Shown here: piece after piece, positions 5,042 through 12,241 of the stretch
How positions within the stretch are numbered: the stretch's first letter is position 1
Layout: each line of letters begins with the position of its first letter
DNA from: Candidatus Aminicenantota bacterium
GTDB lineage: Bacteria > Acidobacteriota > Aminicenantia > UBA2199
Direction of reading: 5' to 3'
DNA: 12,241 bases
NCBI GenBank assembly: GCA_020355945.1
Contig: CP070627.1
Coordinates: 8,359,220 to 8,371,460, forward strand
The notes under the pieces: model-generated
Told to the model about the DNA's origin: nothing
The model's input: the letters and a program-made list of their open reading frames with translations, nothing else
The model's database searches: none
Position numbers and translations under genes: made by a program

Positions 5042-7837
5042 TCACTTTCTCATCTTCTTCTTATATTGCGAGGGTGTCATGCCGGTATGTTTTTTAAATA
5101 CCCGGTTAAATGCTTCTTTTGAATTGAATCCCACTTCAAAGGCAATGTCCAGTATGGGGCTCTGATTTTTTTTCGAATCTTTTAATAGTTGGAAGGCTTC
5201 TTCCATACGGTAACTGTTAATCAGACCCCAAAAATTTTTATTTAATTGTTCATTAATCAGTTGGGAGAGTTCCCGCGGCTGCAGGGAGAGTTTTTGCGCC
5301 AGTGAATCCAGGGAAATCTGTTGATCTTTATAAATTTTTTCTTCTTTTAATAGGTAAACCAGTTTTTGCACATATGTTTCGGTTTTAACCGGGTCCAGGG
5401 TGGATTGTTTGTATTTATCTTTTATTTTGTGAAAATAAAAATATTTTTTCAGGGTGTAATAAGTGCCCAGGACGATTAAAACAACCATCAACCCACTGCT
5501 GATTTTAAAGGTCAGGGTTTCATAAAACCAGGGTTTTAATGTAAAGCCAAAGGAGGCACCGGTGTTATTCCAGATGCTGTCGCTGTTGCAGGCGATTACC
5601 CGGAAGGTGTACTGACCGGGAGGGAGATTTTCATAATGCACCATGCGCTCTTGATCGCTTTCCAGCAATATCCAATCCTTATCAAATCCTACCAGTTTGT
5701 ATTTGAATTTTACCCGTTCCTGGGATATAAATGTCGGGGCGGTGAAGAAAAATAGGATACTTTTTATGCCTTTATAACTTTTTCCCGACTGGGCCCCGGT
5801 TATGGTTTGATAATTGAAAATGATGCGTTTCAGCACCACCGGCGGTGGTGTTTTATTTATTTTTATTTTATCCGGGTTGATGGCAGCGATGCCTTTTCGC
5901 GTCGCAAACCATAATTCACCGGTTTGGGTTTTAATGATGGAGTTGCGGTACCGGGAACTACAAAGTACGCTGTGCATTCCATCGGATAAACTAAACGTGA
6001 TGCAATTGAGGTATTTTGTTTTACCGGCGGCAAAATCATTGAGTTCTTTTTTGCTGACTTTAAGTACACCGTCATAACTGCTCATCCATAGGTTTCCCCG
6101 GTTGTCCTCTTTAATTTGAAAGATATATTCACTGCCCAAACCATCTGCTGTTGTATAAGAGAAGGGTTGATCTTCTTTGAGTCGCACGATACCGGAATTG
6201 TAGGCGCCGATCCAGAATACACTGTTCTCATCTTCATAAATGGCTGAGATTTGGGTGTCGGGTAGATGGGTTTTTATTTTTTGGGGATGCCACTGACCCC
6301 CGGGCAGGATGGTAAGGCCCTGGGATGTTCCAATCCAGAGATTCCTGTTTTTATCTTCGTGGACGTTGGTGACCCAGTTACTGGTTAAGCCGTCTTCTGT
6401 CCTGTAGGTTTTAAACACACCATCTCGATAACAGACCAGCCCGCCGAGATAAGTGGTGATCCAGAGATTATTTTTGCTGTCCCTGGTGATGGTATAGATG
6501 GGATAACGGGGAAGGGGTGCCTCTGTATCTTCATCTGCATGGTGGATAAGTTTCCCGTTTTTCAACTGGAATAGGCCTCTCATGGTGGTACCGAGCCACA
6601 AGTTTCCCCGGGCATCCTCTTCAATAGCGGTTATTTCCGCTGCTTCCGAGGGATTCTCCAACTGCAAAAACCGGGTAAAAGCCCCATCTTTAAAACGATA
6701 TAGTTCTCCCATCATGGAACCCACCCAGGTATCACCATCCCGGGTGTTATAAAGGGTTAAGCGAAAGTTGGGAATGCTGTGTTTCCTGGAATAGGTGAAA
6801 AATCGAGCCTCTCTGAGTCGTTTCATATCGTAACCCACGGTGCCTATCCATATACTTTTCTCCATGTCCTCGAACAGGCAGTTAATGGCAATATGGCCTT
6901 CATCAACCGTGTATTCAAAGAAGGTATCTATAGAGATTTTACCGGTGGGGTCTTCTTGAATTCGACAAATGCCGCTGCGGGTCCCCACCCATATATTGCC
7001 GTCCCGGTCTTCTAGAATATCAAGAATAAAAGGATTACTTAATCCATGTCCTGGTGTAAAATGACGGACGATGTTGTTTTTTACTCGAAATAACCCTTCG
7101 CTGGTTCCCACCCATATAAAGCCTTTGCGGTCTTCATAGATGGAGTATACGGTAAAGGGATATTGGTCTGTCTGTCGTTCCAGGTCATATGGCACAAAGG
7201 TGCCGTTGTATCCTTTAAAGAGTCCTTCTGAGAATGTTCCCACCCACAAGTTACCTTTGCTGTCGGCGCAGAGGGAGATAATATTGGTATCAGCCAGTCC
7301 GCTGGCGGTATCATAGAGGGTAAATGTTTCATGGTCATAACGGTATAAGTAGTTATGTTCGGTACCGATCCAGATATTGCCGTACATATCTTCAACCATG
7401 GATTTGGCATAAATTTTTGGTAATGTGTATTTTTTTAAAAACTTGTTGAAGGTGCCGTCCAGGTAGCGGACAATTCCCTCGCCAACCCCTATCCAGAGGG
7501 CACCCTGGCGATCCGCCATTAGACAGTTAATGCGGGTATCGGTTTCTTCTGTATAGAGGTGTTGGTCAATGGTTTCAAATTGTTGGCCGTCGTATTTCAC
7601 CAGTTCGTCCGGTGTTCCCACCCAGAGGTAGCCGTCCGGGGTTTGGGCGATGGCAGTAATGGTATTGGTGGGAATTCCCCGGCCAACCACGAATTCATCC
7701 AGCAGGTATTTCCGGATTGGGGTATTGGGGTCTAATGCTGTCATTTTGAAAGGAAGGAGAAAAAAGATCAATAGATATATTCCCATTATTTTGGCATTGC
7801 TGTTTGTATACAGGTACAACTTTTGGTTTCCCTTCAT
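5042..7837 (-). CDS. One-component membrane regulator: two-component-regulator propeller, Y_Y_Y domain and AraC-type DNA-binding domain
   Basis: Signal-sensing transcription regulator of 931 residues. After a hydrophobic N-terminal segment (about 18-30, signal peptide or anchor) come 14 propeller motifs of the G-N-(I/L)-W-(I/V)-G-T type, beginning near residues 68, 112, 153, 195, 239, 280, 327, 369, 411, 456, 498, 539, 581 and 640. That number suits two seven-bladed propellers. A Y_Y_Y domain follows (about 690-768, with YENLPPGQYTFRV at 735-747), then one membrane helix (about 779-798). The cytoplasmic tail ends in an AraC/HTH_18 domain (about 840-930) with the signature DIAFEVGFNSKEAFNRVFKK (897-916). 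Related Bacteroidota hybrid regulators place a histidine kinase and receiver between these parts; here both are absent, so ligand binding outside would have to control DNA binding directly. The ATG at 7837 follows AGGA almost without spacing; Met18 is an alternative. Targets are unknown, and the adjacent gene 6 is a candidate. Confidence 0.88.
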   Translation of the reverse strand: MKGNQKLYLYTNSNAKIMGIYLLIFFLLPFKMTALDPNTPIRKYLLDEFVVGRGIPTNTITAIAQTPDGYLWVGTPDELVKYDGQQFETIDQHLYTEETDTRINCLMADRQGALWIGVGEGIVRYLDGTFNKFLKKYTLPKIYAKSMVEDMYGNIWIGTEHNYLYRYDHETFTLYDTASGLADTNIISLCADSKGNLWVGTFSEGLFKGYNGTFVPYDLERQTDQYPFTVYSIYEDRKGFIWVGTSEGLFRVKNNIVRHFTPGHGLSNPFILDILEDRDGNIWVGTRSGICRIQEDPTGKISIDTFFEYTVDEGHIAINCLFEDMEKSIWIGTVGYDMKRLREARFFTYSRKHSIPNFRLTLYNTRDGDTWVGSMMGELYRFKDGAFTRFLQLENPSEAAEITAIEEDARGNLWLGTTMRGLFQLKNGKLIHHADEDTEAPLPRYPIYTITRDSKNNLWITTYLGGLVCYRDGVFKTYRTEDGLTSNWVTNVHEDKNRNLWIGTSQGLTILPGGQWHPQKIKTHLPDTQISAIYEDENSVFWIGAYNSGIVRLKEDQPFSYTTADGLGSEYIFQIKEDNRGNLWMSSYDGVLKVSKKELNDFAAGKTKYLNCITFSLSDGMHSVLCSSRYRNSIIKTQTGELWFATRKGIAAINPDKIKINKTPPPVVLKRIIFNYQTITGAQSGKSYKGIKSILFFFTAPTFISQERVKFKYKLVGFDKDWILLESDQERMVHYENLPPGQYTFRVIACNSDSIWNNTGASFGFTLKPWFYETLTFKISSGLMVVLIVLGTYYTLKKYFYFHKIKDKYKQSTLDPVKTETYVQKLVYLLKEEKIYKDQQISLDSLAQKLSLQPRELSQLINEQLNKNFWGLINSYRMEEAFQLLKDSKKNQSPILDIAFEVGFNSKEAFNRVFKKHTGMTPSQYKKKMRK

Positions 7838-7901
7838 TCCTAAATATATTTTACGATATAAAGTTCTTTTGGTTTAAGGATTAGTAAAAAGTTTTTGCGG
7901 G

Positions 7902-7916
7902 CCCCGCGGCGCGGGG
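7902..7916. repeat. Stem-loop A
   Basis: CCCCGC (7902-7907) and GCGGGG (7911-7916) form a 6-base GC stem with a 3-base loop, directly after the first copy of the 17-base repeat. Confidence 0.5.
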
Positions 7917-7926
7917 AGCCTAAGAA

Positions 7927-7946
7927 GGCCCTAACGGGCCATTTTT
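7927..7946 (+). terminator. Stem-loop B with T-run (terminator-like on the plus strand)
   Basis: GGCCC (7927-7931), loop TAAC, GGGCC (7936-7940), then A and five T (7942-7946). The form is that of a short factor-independent terminator reading rightwards, but both flanking genes read leftwards. Its role is therefore doubtful, and it may simply be part of the repeat element. Confidence 0.3.
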
Positions 7947-7968
7947 CGGCGCACTGATCTGTGCGCCG
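7947..7968. repeat. Stem-loop C
   Basis: CGGCGCAC (7947-7954) pairs perfectly with GTGCGCCG (7961-7968) around the 6-base loop TGATCT. This is the longest perfect stem of the smaller three. Confidence 0.6.
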
Positions 7969-8002
7969 GGGATTAGCTTTTAATAAAAAGTTTTTGCGGG
8001 GG

Positions 8003-8043
8003 GTCCAGGGGGGCAGTTTTTTCAAAAAGCGCCCCCTGGCACC
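8003..8043. repeat. Stem-loop D, large hairpin just downstream of gene 6
   Basis: CCAGGGGG (8005-8012) pairs with CCCCCTGG (8032-8039). The pairing extends outwards as GGT with ACC if one base bulges, and the interior carries TTTTTT followed by CAAAAA, which can pair again. It lies 22 bases beyond the stop codon of gene 6 and could protect or end that transcript on the minus strand, but no T-run follows on that strand. Confidence is for the structure, not the function. Confidence 0.55.
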
Positions 8044-8064
8044 ATATTTTCTCAGGTAGATGTC

Positions 8065-11000
8065 TCAGTCATGGACATCCAATCGGATGTCGTCCAGGTA
8101 AAACAGTGTCAAATCTTTCGTATTCGCCTCGCTGCGGAAGGTGATAGTGACTTTTTTTCCTCGATAAGCACTAAGATCGAACCTGGACTGGCGCCAGCGG
8201 AACTGCTGGTTAGAGTTGGTCAGGGTCTCCAATGTTGCCGCTCCATCTTCCCATTCCAGGAGCACACGTAACGTGTCAGCCCCGGGTTGGTGGTCTTCAG
8301 AATCAATCCACCACCAGTACGAGAGGGTGACCTTTTTTGAGTCGCCTGGCAAAAACAAGGTTTGTGACAGTTGATCAAGGGTGTCGAACTGGGTACCCAT
8401 GCGGATACTGTTCTGGCCGGAGTGAGCGCGCTCGTTCACAACCTGAACTGCCCAGGATGCACTCCATGGCGCCACCTTGCCCGTTTCAAAGTCGCTGCTG
8501 CTGATGCTAAAGAGCGATTTCCCCGGTGTTGGTGGAATTGGGGTGGGGATTGGGGGGTGAGGTGGTGCAAGCTTAGTTTTGAGGGTCTTAACAGGCGGTG
8601 GGGGAGTTGATGGGATCGGATGGCAGCGCATGATGCCCCTCCCCAGGAAGGCGATATAAAGGCTTGGATCTGTTGGGTCTGTGAGGGGATCAAAGTAAGC
8701 ACCCACCGGCCTGCCAGGTAAAGCTTGGGTATCAAGGAGACGGAACCAGTTGGTTCCGTCACCAGAGTAAAAGACACCAGCCAGACCAACGGCAAAGCGT
8801 GTCTGCGAAGACTGCCGATCAAAGACAAACTCAGTAAGGATGCATTTATCATAATCCAGATGATCGGAGCCACAGTCGTACATAAACTCGCCGCCAGGAT
8901 TCAGCACACTATCGAGCAGAGCATCGACAGGCCAGGTCGTGCCACCGTTCTTGGTGTGTCTGATGGTGTTGGTATCTATAATGTAAACTTCATTGGCGTC
9001 ATATGGGTTGACAAAAAACCTTCGCGCCACCGTGGCCCCACCCCCGGGTACTATTGGTAGCCAATCGTCTATATTGCCCTTGTTGTCGCGGTGGCTTTTC
9101 CACAAATGCGTGTTGTCGCCGACGTAGTATGTGGGGGCACTGTGCCCGCCAGCCGCTTGAACCACAGAGACCGTCACAGGCAGATCACGTCCCTCCTGGA
9201 CCCACGGAGATGTGGTGTTCATGCTGTTCTTTGCTCTCCATAACACCCGCCGGGCAGGAGTTAGTCCAGGAGGTACGATCTCTTGGACCACAATATAGTC
9301 ACCGTTTTTCAATGGTGTCTCCCCGGCTAAGGTCTGGATAATGGGCCTATAGCCAGGCAATTCGATCAGGTTCAGCTTGGTTTGGGCTGTAACAGTGGGT
9401 GTGGGAGAGGGGACAGTAAACATCTGCACACCCTGGCCAGGGTCTGGAAGGCCAGTGGGATTTATATAGACTGCAAACGCTCCTTTTATCGTCCGTGAAA
9501 GCCCTACTACCCGGTTGGGTTGGGCAGGGTCAGCAAACCAGGGACCCCCGTCAGCGGGATTATCTACTCCACTGGCCCAGGTGGTGCCAGCATTGCGAGA
9601 GTAATAGTCGTCGTTGTCGCCGCAGCCAAAATAGAGGGCTGGACCAGGGCCTGGAGCTGGTAGAGCCACTCCAGCTACATTAATGGCAGCCAGGGTGCTG
9701 AGGCCGGAATATGCGGGAATCCAGGTCTCCCCACAGTCATCAGTGCGATAGACGCCGCCGTCATTGGAGTACCAGAGCCTTCCACCTTTGCACTTGTCCA
9801 ATTCCTTGTTGAGATTGTATGGAGACTCCACGCCGCTTACCTTCTTCAGGGTAAGGTCAAAGTCAGGTGAAATTGCCAGGCCATGGGAGTCGATATGTAC
9901 TGCCCACACCGTATACAGCTTGTTCTGCTGCTTGTTTTTTGAAGCATCCCAGCCGTCAAGTCGGTACCAACCCCCCTCTGTGGGCTTCCCATTGCTGACA
10001 AAGAGGTGGTCTTGATCGGCAAAGAACACCAGGTAGCCGCTGGCTGTGGGATGGGTGTAGACAAAAGCTGCCCCGCTTCCCGAGCCGCCCCAGAATACAG
10101 GCGGCCCTGGCAGTTTCGACCACTTGCCCTTTAGTTGTTTGGGGTGTTTGGGATCAAAACCGGAAAGGTCCCCGTACCACAGTGAACCTTCGCCGCAGGG
10201 CCGCGGCCCAAAAGGGGTTCCCAGATCAATGTACTTGATCCTGGGATCATCCCTCAGATGGGTGCCAACACTCGGGACTGTGCCGCAAAGTACCGGTTCA
10301 TTCTTGCCGGTGGCTGCAAACTGGTTGTACACACCGTCGTTATTGGCATCGTGGACGACTGTTTCATTGCTGTCCCAGGTGTTGTTGGTGCCGCTCTCTA
10401 CGTACTTGATTTTGGGATCATCCTTGAGGGCTGCGCCCGAGACCGGGTTCAAGCCCCAGATAAGGGACTCGCCGCTATCAAACACATTGTCGTTGTCAGT
10501 GTCGTAGATGACCGGGTTGTTACAGTGTACACCGTCTGGCCCTCCATCTTTGGGATGGAAATAGCTGGGCCCGTTGGCATTGTGCTGATAAGCCAGGTAG
10601 ACATGGTTGGGGTTGTCAGGTGCAACCGCCAACGTCTGTGCCCCATCGCCATTTCCCAGGGTAGTGGGCGCGCAGAAGCCGGCAGGCAGGACCTGGGCTG
10701 TGCCATTGTCCTTGTACCAGTTTTTTCCGCTGTCCGGTGAGTACCACAGTACACCATCTCCACAGGCAAAACAGGTGCGTACATCGCCTGGCAGGAGTCT
10801 GCTGACAGCAATATGCCACACCCGGGAACCAAGGGGTATCTCCTCCAGTATAACCTCGTCCCAGGAGTCACCACTATCATTACTGATGGCAATGAGGCAG
10901 CCACCTACAGCATATAGGGTTTTTGGATCGTCAGGGGCGAAAATAATCTGGGTAGCGGCTTGAACAACCGTGCCACAGGTGAAGGCGTATACCCTGGTCC

Positions 11001-12241
11001 AGGTGAGACCGTAATTTTTTGAGCGGTAGATTCCCGCCAGTGAGGGAATGCGTCTGTCGTCCCCGGTTGCGGCGAACACGAGACGGGGATCCACCGGAGA
11101 CACAGCAACGTCATGAACCACAGGTGAGTCCAGCCCACCAATGGTCTTAGCACCCTGGGCTGGCTGCGGGCGTACGAGTTGTGACCAATTTATTCCATAG
11201 TCCTGCGACTTCCACACACCCGCTTTTTCAGCCGCTGCGTAGACGGTGCGGCCGCTGGCCTTGAGGGAAATATCTGCGGTTGTCCAGTTTGTAGCAGGAG
11301 TAAACGAGAAAAGGTGCATATGACCATCCCAACTCGGCGCAGCCAGTTTTTCCACCACATCGGTTCCCTTTGAAATAGTCCAACTGGTGGGAATGTACGT
11401 GATGGTCTTGTTTGTGATATTTGTCACATCCACGACGCCCCAGGTGCCGCCGGTCTTTTTGAAGAATACATAGAGGTGGTCGTTTGTGCCGCGTGCTGCC
11501 AGGTGTTCCCACCACACACTCCCGCTTTGCACAAGCCAGTTAGCAGCAGGTCCGGCTACCTTCTTCCCGGTGATAATCGTCACGTTAAGAACATGCCAAC
11601 TACCTTCAATAGGATCAGAATAGAAGATGACCAGGTCATTGTTAGGGGCAGGCGCAGCCAGATACTCCACTTGTAGACCGGTTGGAGCGATCCATTGCGT
11701 GGCCCGTCCACCTACTTTCTGGTTCGTGTACTGGCTCAGGTTTTTCGCCTGCCAGTTGGTGCTGGGGTGAAAGGAGAAAAGGATGAGGTCGCCGTTTAGA
11801 GCCTGTGCAGCCACCTTCTCAATCCACACACTGCCTGAAAGGTAGGCCCAACTCGCTGCCGGACCACCAATCTTCTGACCAGTGATAGAGGTAACGTTAA
11901 CCACTGACCAGTTTCCTCCTGCCGCTCGCCAGAAGACGAGCAGGTCGTTATTGGTTGCCCGTGCTGCGATGTGCTCCACCTGGTTATTGCCGAGGGTGGT
12001 GTTCCAACTGGTGACTGGACCAATGATTTTTTTCCCTGTTACCGATGACAGGTTGGTTGCCTTCCAATCACTACCAGCATGCCAGGTAAAGACCATCAAA
12101 TCACCATTGGCTGCTGGTGCAGCTATCCTCTCCAGTATGTTAACTTTATCTTTGAAAACCCAGCTTTCTGGCTGCTCGATGGCAATTGTTACCCCGGTTT
12201 TCTCCGAGATGTTGACCGCTTTCCAATCACTACCGGGATAG
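8065..12241 (-). CDS. Giant multidomain beta-propeller protein, probably secreted (N-terminus outside the window)
   Basis: The frame stays open to the window edge, giving at least 1391 residues; the real start and any signal peptide lie beyond it. Residue numbers here count from the TTG codon at 12099, which is only internal. First come tandem blades of about 52 residues (before 1 to about 285). They share (V/I/L)E-x-(I/L/V)AA-x-A-x-N-(G/N)-DL-x-(V/I)F followed by an NW or DW strand and ITGxK, resembling PLL-lectin-type propellers. Next, about 285-1160 carries at least eight Asp-box-like turns (near 298, 360, 406, 454, 786, 834, 1049, 1112), typical of BNR/sialidase/sortilin-like propellers, interrupted by a Ca-loop-like insert (about 530-625). 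A proline-rich linker (1161-1197) leads to a C-terminal domain (about 1198-1344) with a jelly-roll/MAM-like look, starting SSSDFETGKVAPW and ending YLDDIRLDV. Role inferred as extracellular glycan or protein binding; no catalytic site was identified. Confidence 0.75.
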   Translation of the reverse strand, partial: YPGSDWKAVNISEKTGVTIAIEQPESWVFKDKVNILERIAAPAANGDLMVFTWHAGSDWKATNLSSVTGKKIIGPVTSWNTTLGNNQVEHIAARATNNDLLVFWRAAGGNWSVVNVTSITGQKIGGPAASWAYLSGSVWIEKVAAQALNGDLILFSFHPSTNWQAKNLSQYTNQKVGGRATQWIAPTGLQVEYLAAPAPNNDLVIFYSDPIEGSWHVLNVTIITGKKVAGPAANWLVQSGSVWWEHLAARGTNDHLYVFFKKTGGTWGVVDVTNITNKTITYIPTSWTISKGTDVVEKLAAPSWDGHMHLFSFTPATNWTTADISLKASGRTVYAAAEKAGVWKSQDYGINWSQLVRPQPAQGAKTIGGLDSPVVHDVAVSPVDPRLVFAATGDDRRIPSLAGIYRSKNYGLTWTRVYAFTCGTVVQAATQIIFAPDDPKTLYAVGGCLIAISNDSGDSWDEVILEEIPLGSRVWHIAVSRLLPGDVRTCFACGDGVLWYSPDSGKNWYKDNGTAQVLPAGFCAPTTLGNGDGAQTLAVAPDNPNHVYLAYQHNANGPSYFHPKDGGPDGVHCNNPVIYDTDNDNVFDSGESLIWGLNPVSGAALKDDPKIKYVESGTNNTWDSNETVVHDANNDGVYNQFAATGKNEPVLCGTVPSVGTHLRDDPRIKYIDLGTPFGPRPCGEGSLWYGDLSGFDPKHPKQLKGKWSKLPGPPVFWGGSGSGAAFVYTHPTASGYLVFFADQDHLFVSNGKPTEGGWYRLDGWDASKNKQQNKLYTVWAVHIDSHGLAISPDFDLTLKKVSGVESPYNLNKELDKCKGGRLWYSNDGGVYRTDDCGETWIPAYSGLSTLAAINVAGVALPAPGPGPALYFGCGDNDDYYSRNAGTTWASGVDNPADGGPWFADPAQPNRVVGLSRTIKGAFAVYINPTGLPDPGQGVQMFTVPSPTPTVTAQTKLNLIELPGYRPIIQTLAGETPLKNGDYIVVQEIVPPGLTPARRVLWRAKNSMNTTSPWVQEGRDLPVTVSVVQAAGGHSAPTYYVGDNTHLWKSHRDNKGNIDDWLPIVPGGGATVARRFFVNPYDANEVYIIDTNTIRHTKNGGTTWPVDALLDSVLNPGGEFMYDCGSDHLDYDKCILTEFVFDRQSSQTRFAVGLAGVFYSGDGTNWFRLLDTQALPGRPVGAYFDPLTDPTDPSLYIAFLGRGIMRCHPIPSTPPPPVKTLKTKLAPPHPPIPTPIPPTPGKSLFSISSSDFETGKVAPWSASWAVQVVNERAHSGQNSIRMGTQFDTLDQLSQTLFLPGDSKKVTLSYWWWIDSEDHQPGADTLRVLLEWEDGAATLETLTNSNQQFRWRQSRFDLSAYRGKKVTITFRSEANTKDLTLFYLDDIRLDVHD
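10225..10512 (-). other. Insert with Ca-binding-loop-like motifs within gene 6
   Basis: Within the BNR region lies an Asp/Asn-rich insert with DTDNDNVFDSGE (533-544) and DANNDGVYN (584-592), both like EF-hand or dockerin-type calcium loops. A second feature is an internal duplication: LKDDPKIKYVESGT (558-571) and LRDDPRIKYIDLGT (615-628). Numbers count from the TTG at 12099. Calcium-stabilised surface modules are common in secreted proteins; metal binding here is inferred from residue pattern only. Confidence 0.55.
11245..12241 (-). repeat. Tandem ~156-base coding repeats in gene 6
   Basis: At least six full or near-full copies of a ~52-residue unit follow each other. The conserved EHIAARATNNDLLVF-like block begins at about residues -13, 41, 93, 144, 197 and 249 counted from the TTG at 12099, and part of a further copy is cut by the window edge. 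Spacing is 51-54 residues. The last copy is diverged (SWDGHMHLF). The copies are similar at protein level but clearly diverged in DNA, so the expansion is not recent. Six or seven blades would close one propeller. Confidence 0.8.

Larger units (their letters stand above)
7885..8000. repeat. 17-base direct repeat, two copies 99 bases apart
   Basis: The sequence TAAAAAGTTTTTGCGGG occurs exactly at 7885-7901 and again at 7984-8000. Each copy has GGATTA a short distance upstream (7878-7883 and 7970-7975), so the duplicated unit is probably longer than the exact match. The repeats bracket the three smaller stem-loops, suggesting duplication of a mobile or dispersed unit. Confidence 0.75.
7838..8064. 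other. Intergenic region rich in stem-loops between genes 6 and 5
   Basis: This non-coding stretch of 227 bases contains four GC-rich inverted repeats and one exact direct repeat, listed separately. A minus-strand reading frame runs through most of it, but its peptide repeats RKNFLL because of the direct repeat and looks like translated repeat DNA. The arrangement resembles REP/BIME-type dispersed intergenic elements. No convincing promoter for gene 5 was found in it. Confidence 0.5.

Noticed and set aside
7927..7946. True terminator of a plus-strand transcript
   Set aside because: No plus-strand gene lies near its left side; both neighbours run on the minus strand. Kept only as a low-confidence terminator-like structure.
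7840..8025. Minus-strand open frame of 61 codons in the intergenic region
   Set aside because: It runs through stem-loops and both copies of the direct repeat, which explains its repeated RKNFLL peptide. It has no ribosome binding site and no domain, so it is read as translated repeat DNA.
10258..10740. Plus-strand open frame of 160 codons opposite gene 6, and other long antisense frames there
   Set aside because: Gene 6 has clear repeats and motifs on the minus strand. The antisense frames have none and arise from the lack of stop codons in G+C-rich sequence.
8620..11247. GH74 xyloglucanase or sialidase assignment for the BNR region
   Set aside because: Asp-box turns occur in many non-enzymatic propellers and I could not identify the catalytic acids or the arginine triad by eye.
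12097..12099. TTG as the start codon of gene 6
   Set aside because: The frame continues open for 47 more codons to the window edge and encodes more of the same blade repeat, so the gene is cut by the window and this TTG is an internal leucine codon.
11245..12241. Tandem repeats as a CRISPR array or recent DNA satellite
   Set aside because: The units are ~156 bases, fully coding and diverged at DNA level with conserved protein motifs, which fits propeller blades. There are no short identical repeats with unique spacers.

Overview
The window reads as bacterial chromosome carrying six protein genes: three on the plus strand at the left and three on the minus strand filling the rest. No RNA gene, insertion sequence or CRISPR array was seen. 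Base composition is moderate and Shine-Dalgarno sequences precede several genes. A bd-type oxidase, a propeller-AraC membrane regulator and a giant secreted beta-propeller protein together fit an environmental Gram-negative-type bacterium. My guess is an Acidobacteriota/Aminicenantes-like lineage; Bacteroidota or Ignavibacteria-like lineages are alternatives. This is inference, because no marker gene is present.

Left block (198-3311, plus): a compact three-gene operon with a plausible sigma70-type promoter at 123-151. Gene 1 is a cytochrome bd subunit I (CydA) homologue with a C-terminal cytochrome c domain. Gene 2 starts 2 bases later and is a second, diverged CydA-like membrane subunit, not a recognisable CydB. 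Gene 3 overlaps gene 2 by 11 bases and is a small Smr-domain nuclease-type protein. By eye, the heme-ligand residues of classical CydA are split between the two oxidase subunits and the quinol-binding Q-loop is missing. This points to a non-canonical bd-family oxidase whose electrons may pass through the fused heme c.

Middle block (3315-7837, minus): gene 4 converges on gene 3 with a 3-base gap. It is an unrecognised 514-residue soluble protein with a duplicated module and an acidic hexanucleotide-repeat linker, and it has its own plausible promoter (4900-4928). Gene 5 is a 931-residue one-component membrane regulator with 14 propeller motifs, a Y_Y_Y domain, one membrane helix and an AraC-type DNA-binding domain.

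Right block: a 227-base gap (7838-8064) holds four stem-loops and a 17-base direct repeat, resembling a dispersed intergenic repeat element. Beyond it, gene 6 (8065 to beyond 12241, minus) encodes at least 1391 residues. It has tandem ~52-residue blades, then a BNR/Asp-box propeller region with a Ca-binding-loop-like insert, a proline-rich linker and a C-terminal jelly-roll-like domain. Its true start lies outside the window. Gene 6 lies upstream of gene 5 in the same direction; a functional link between the secreted protein and the regulator is possible but unproven.
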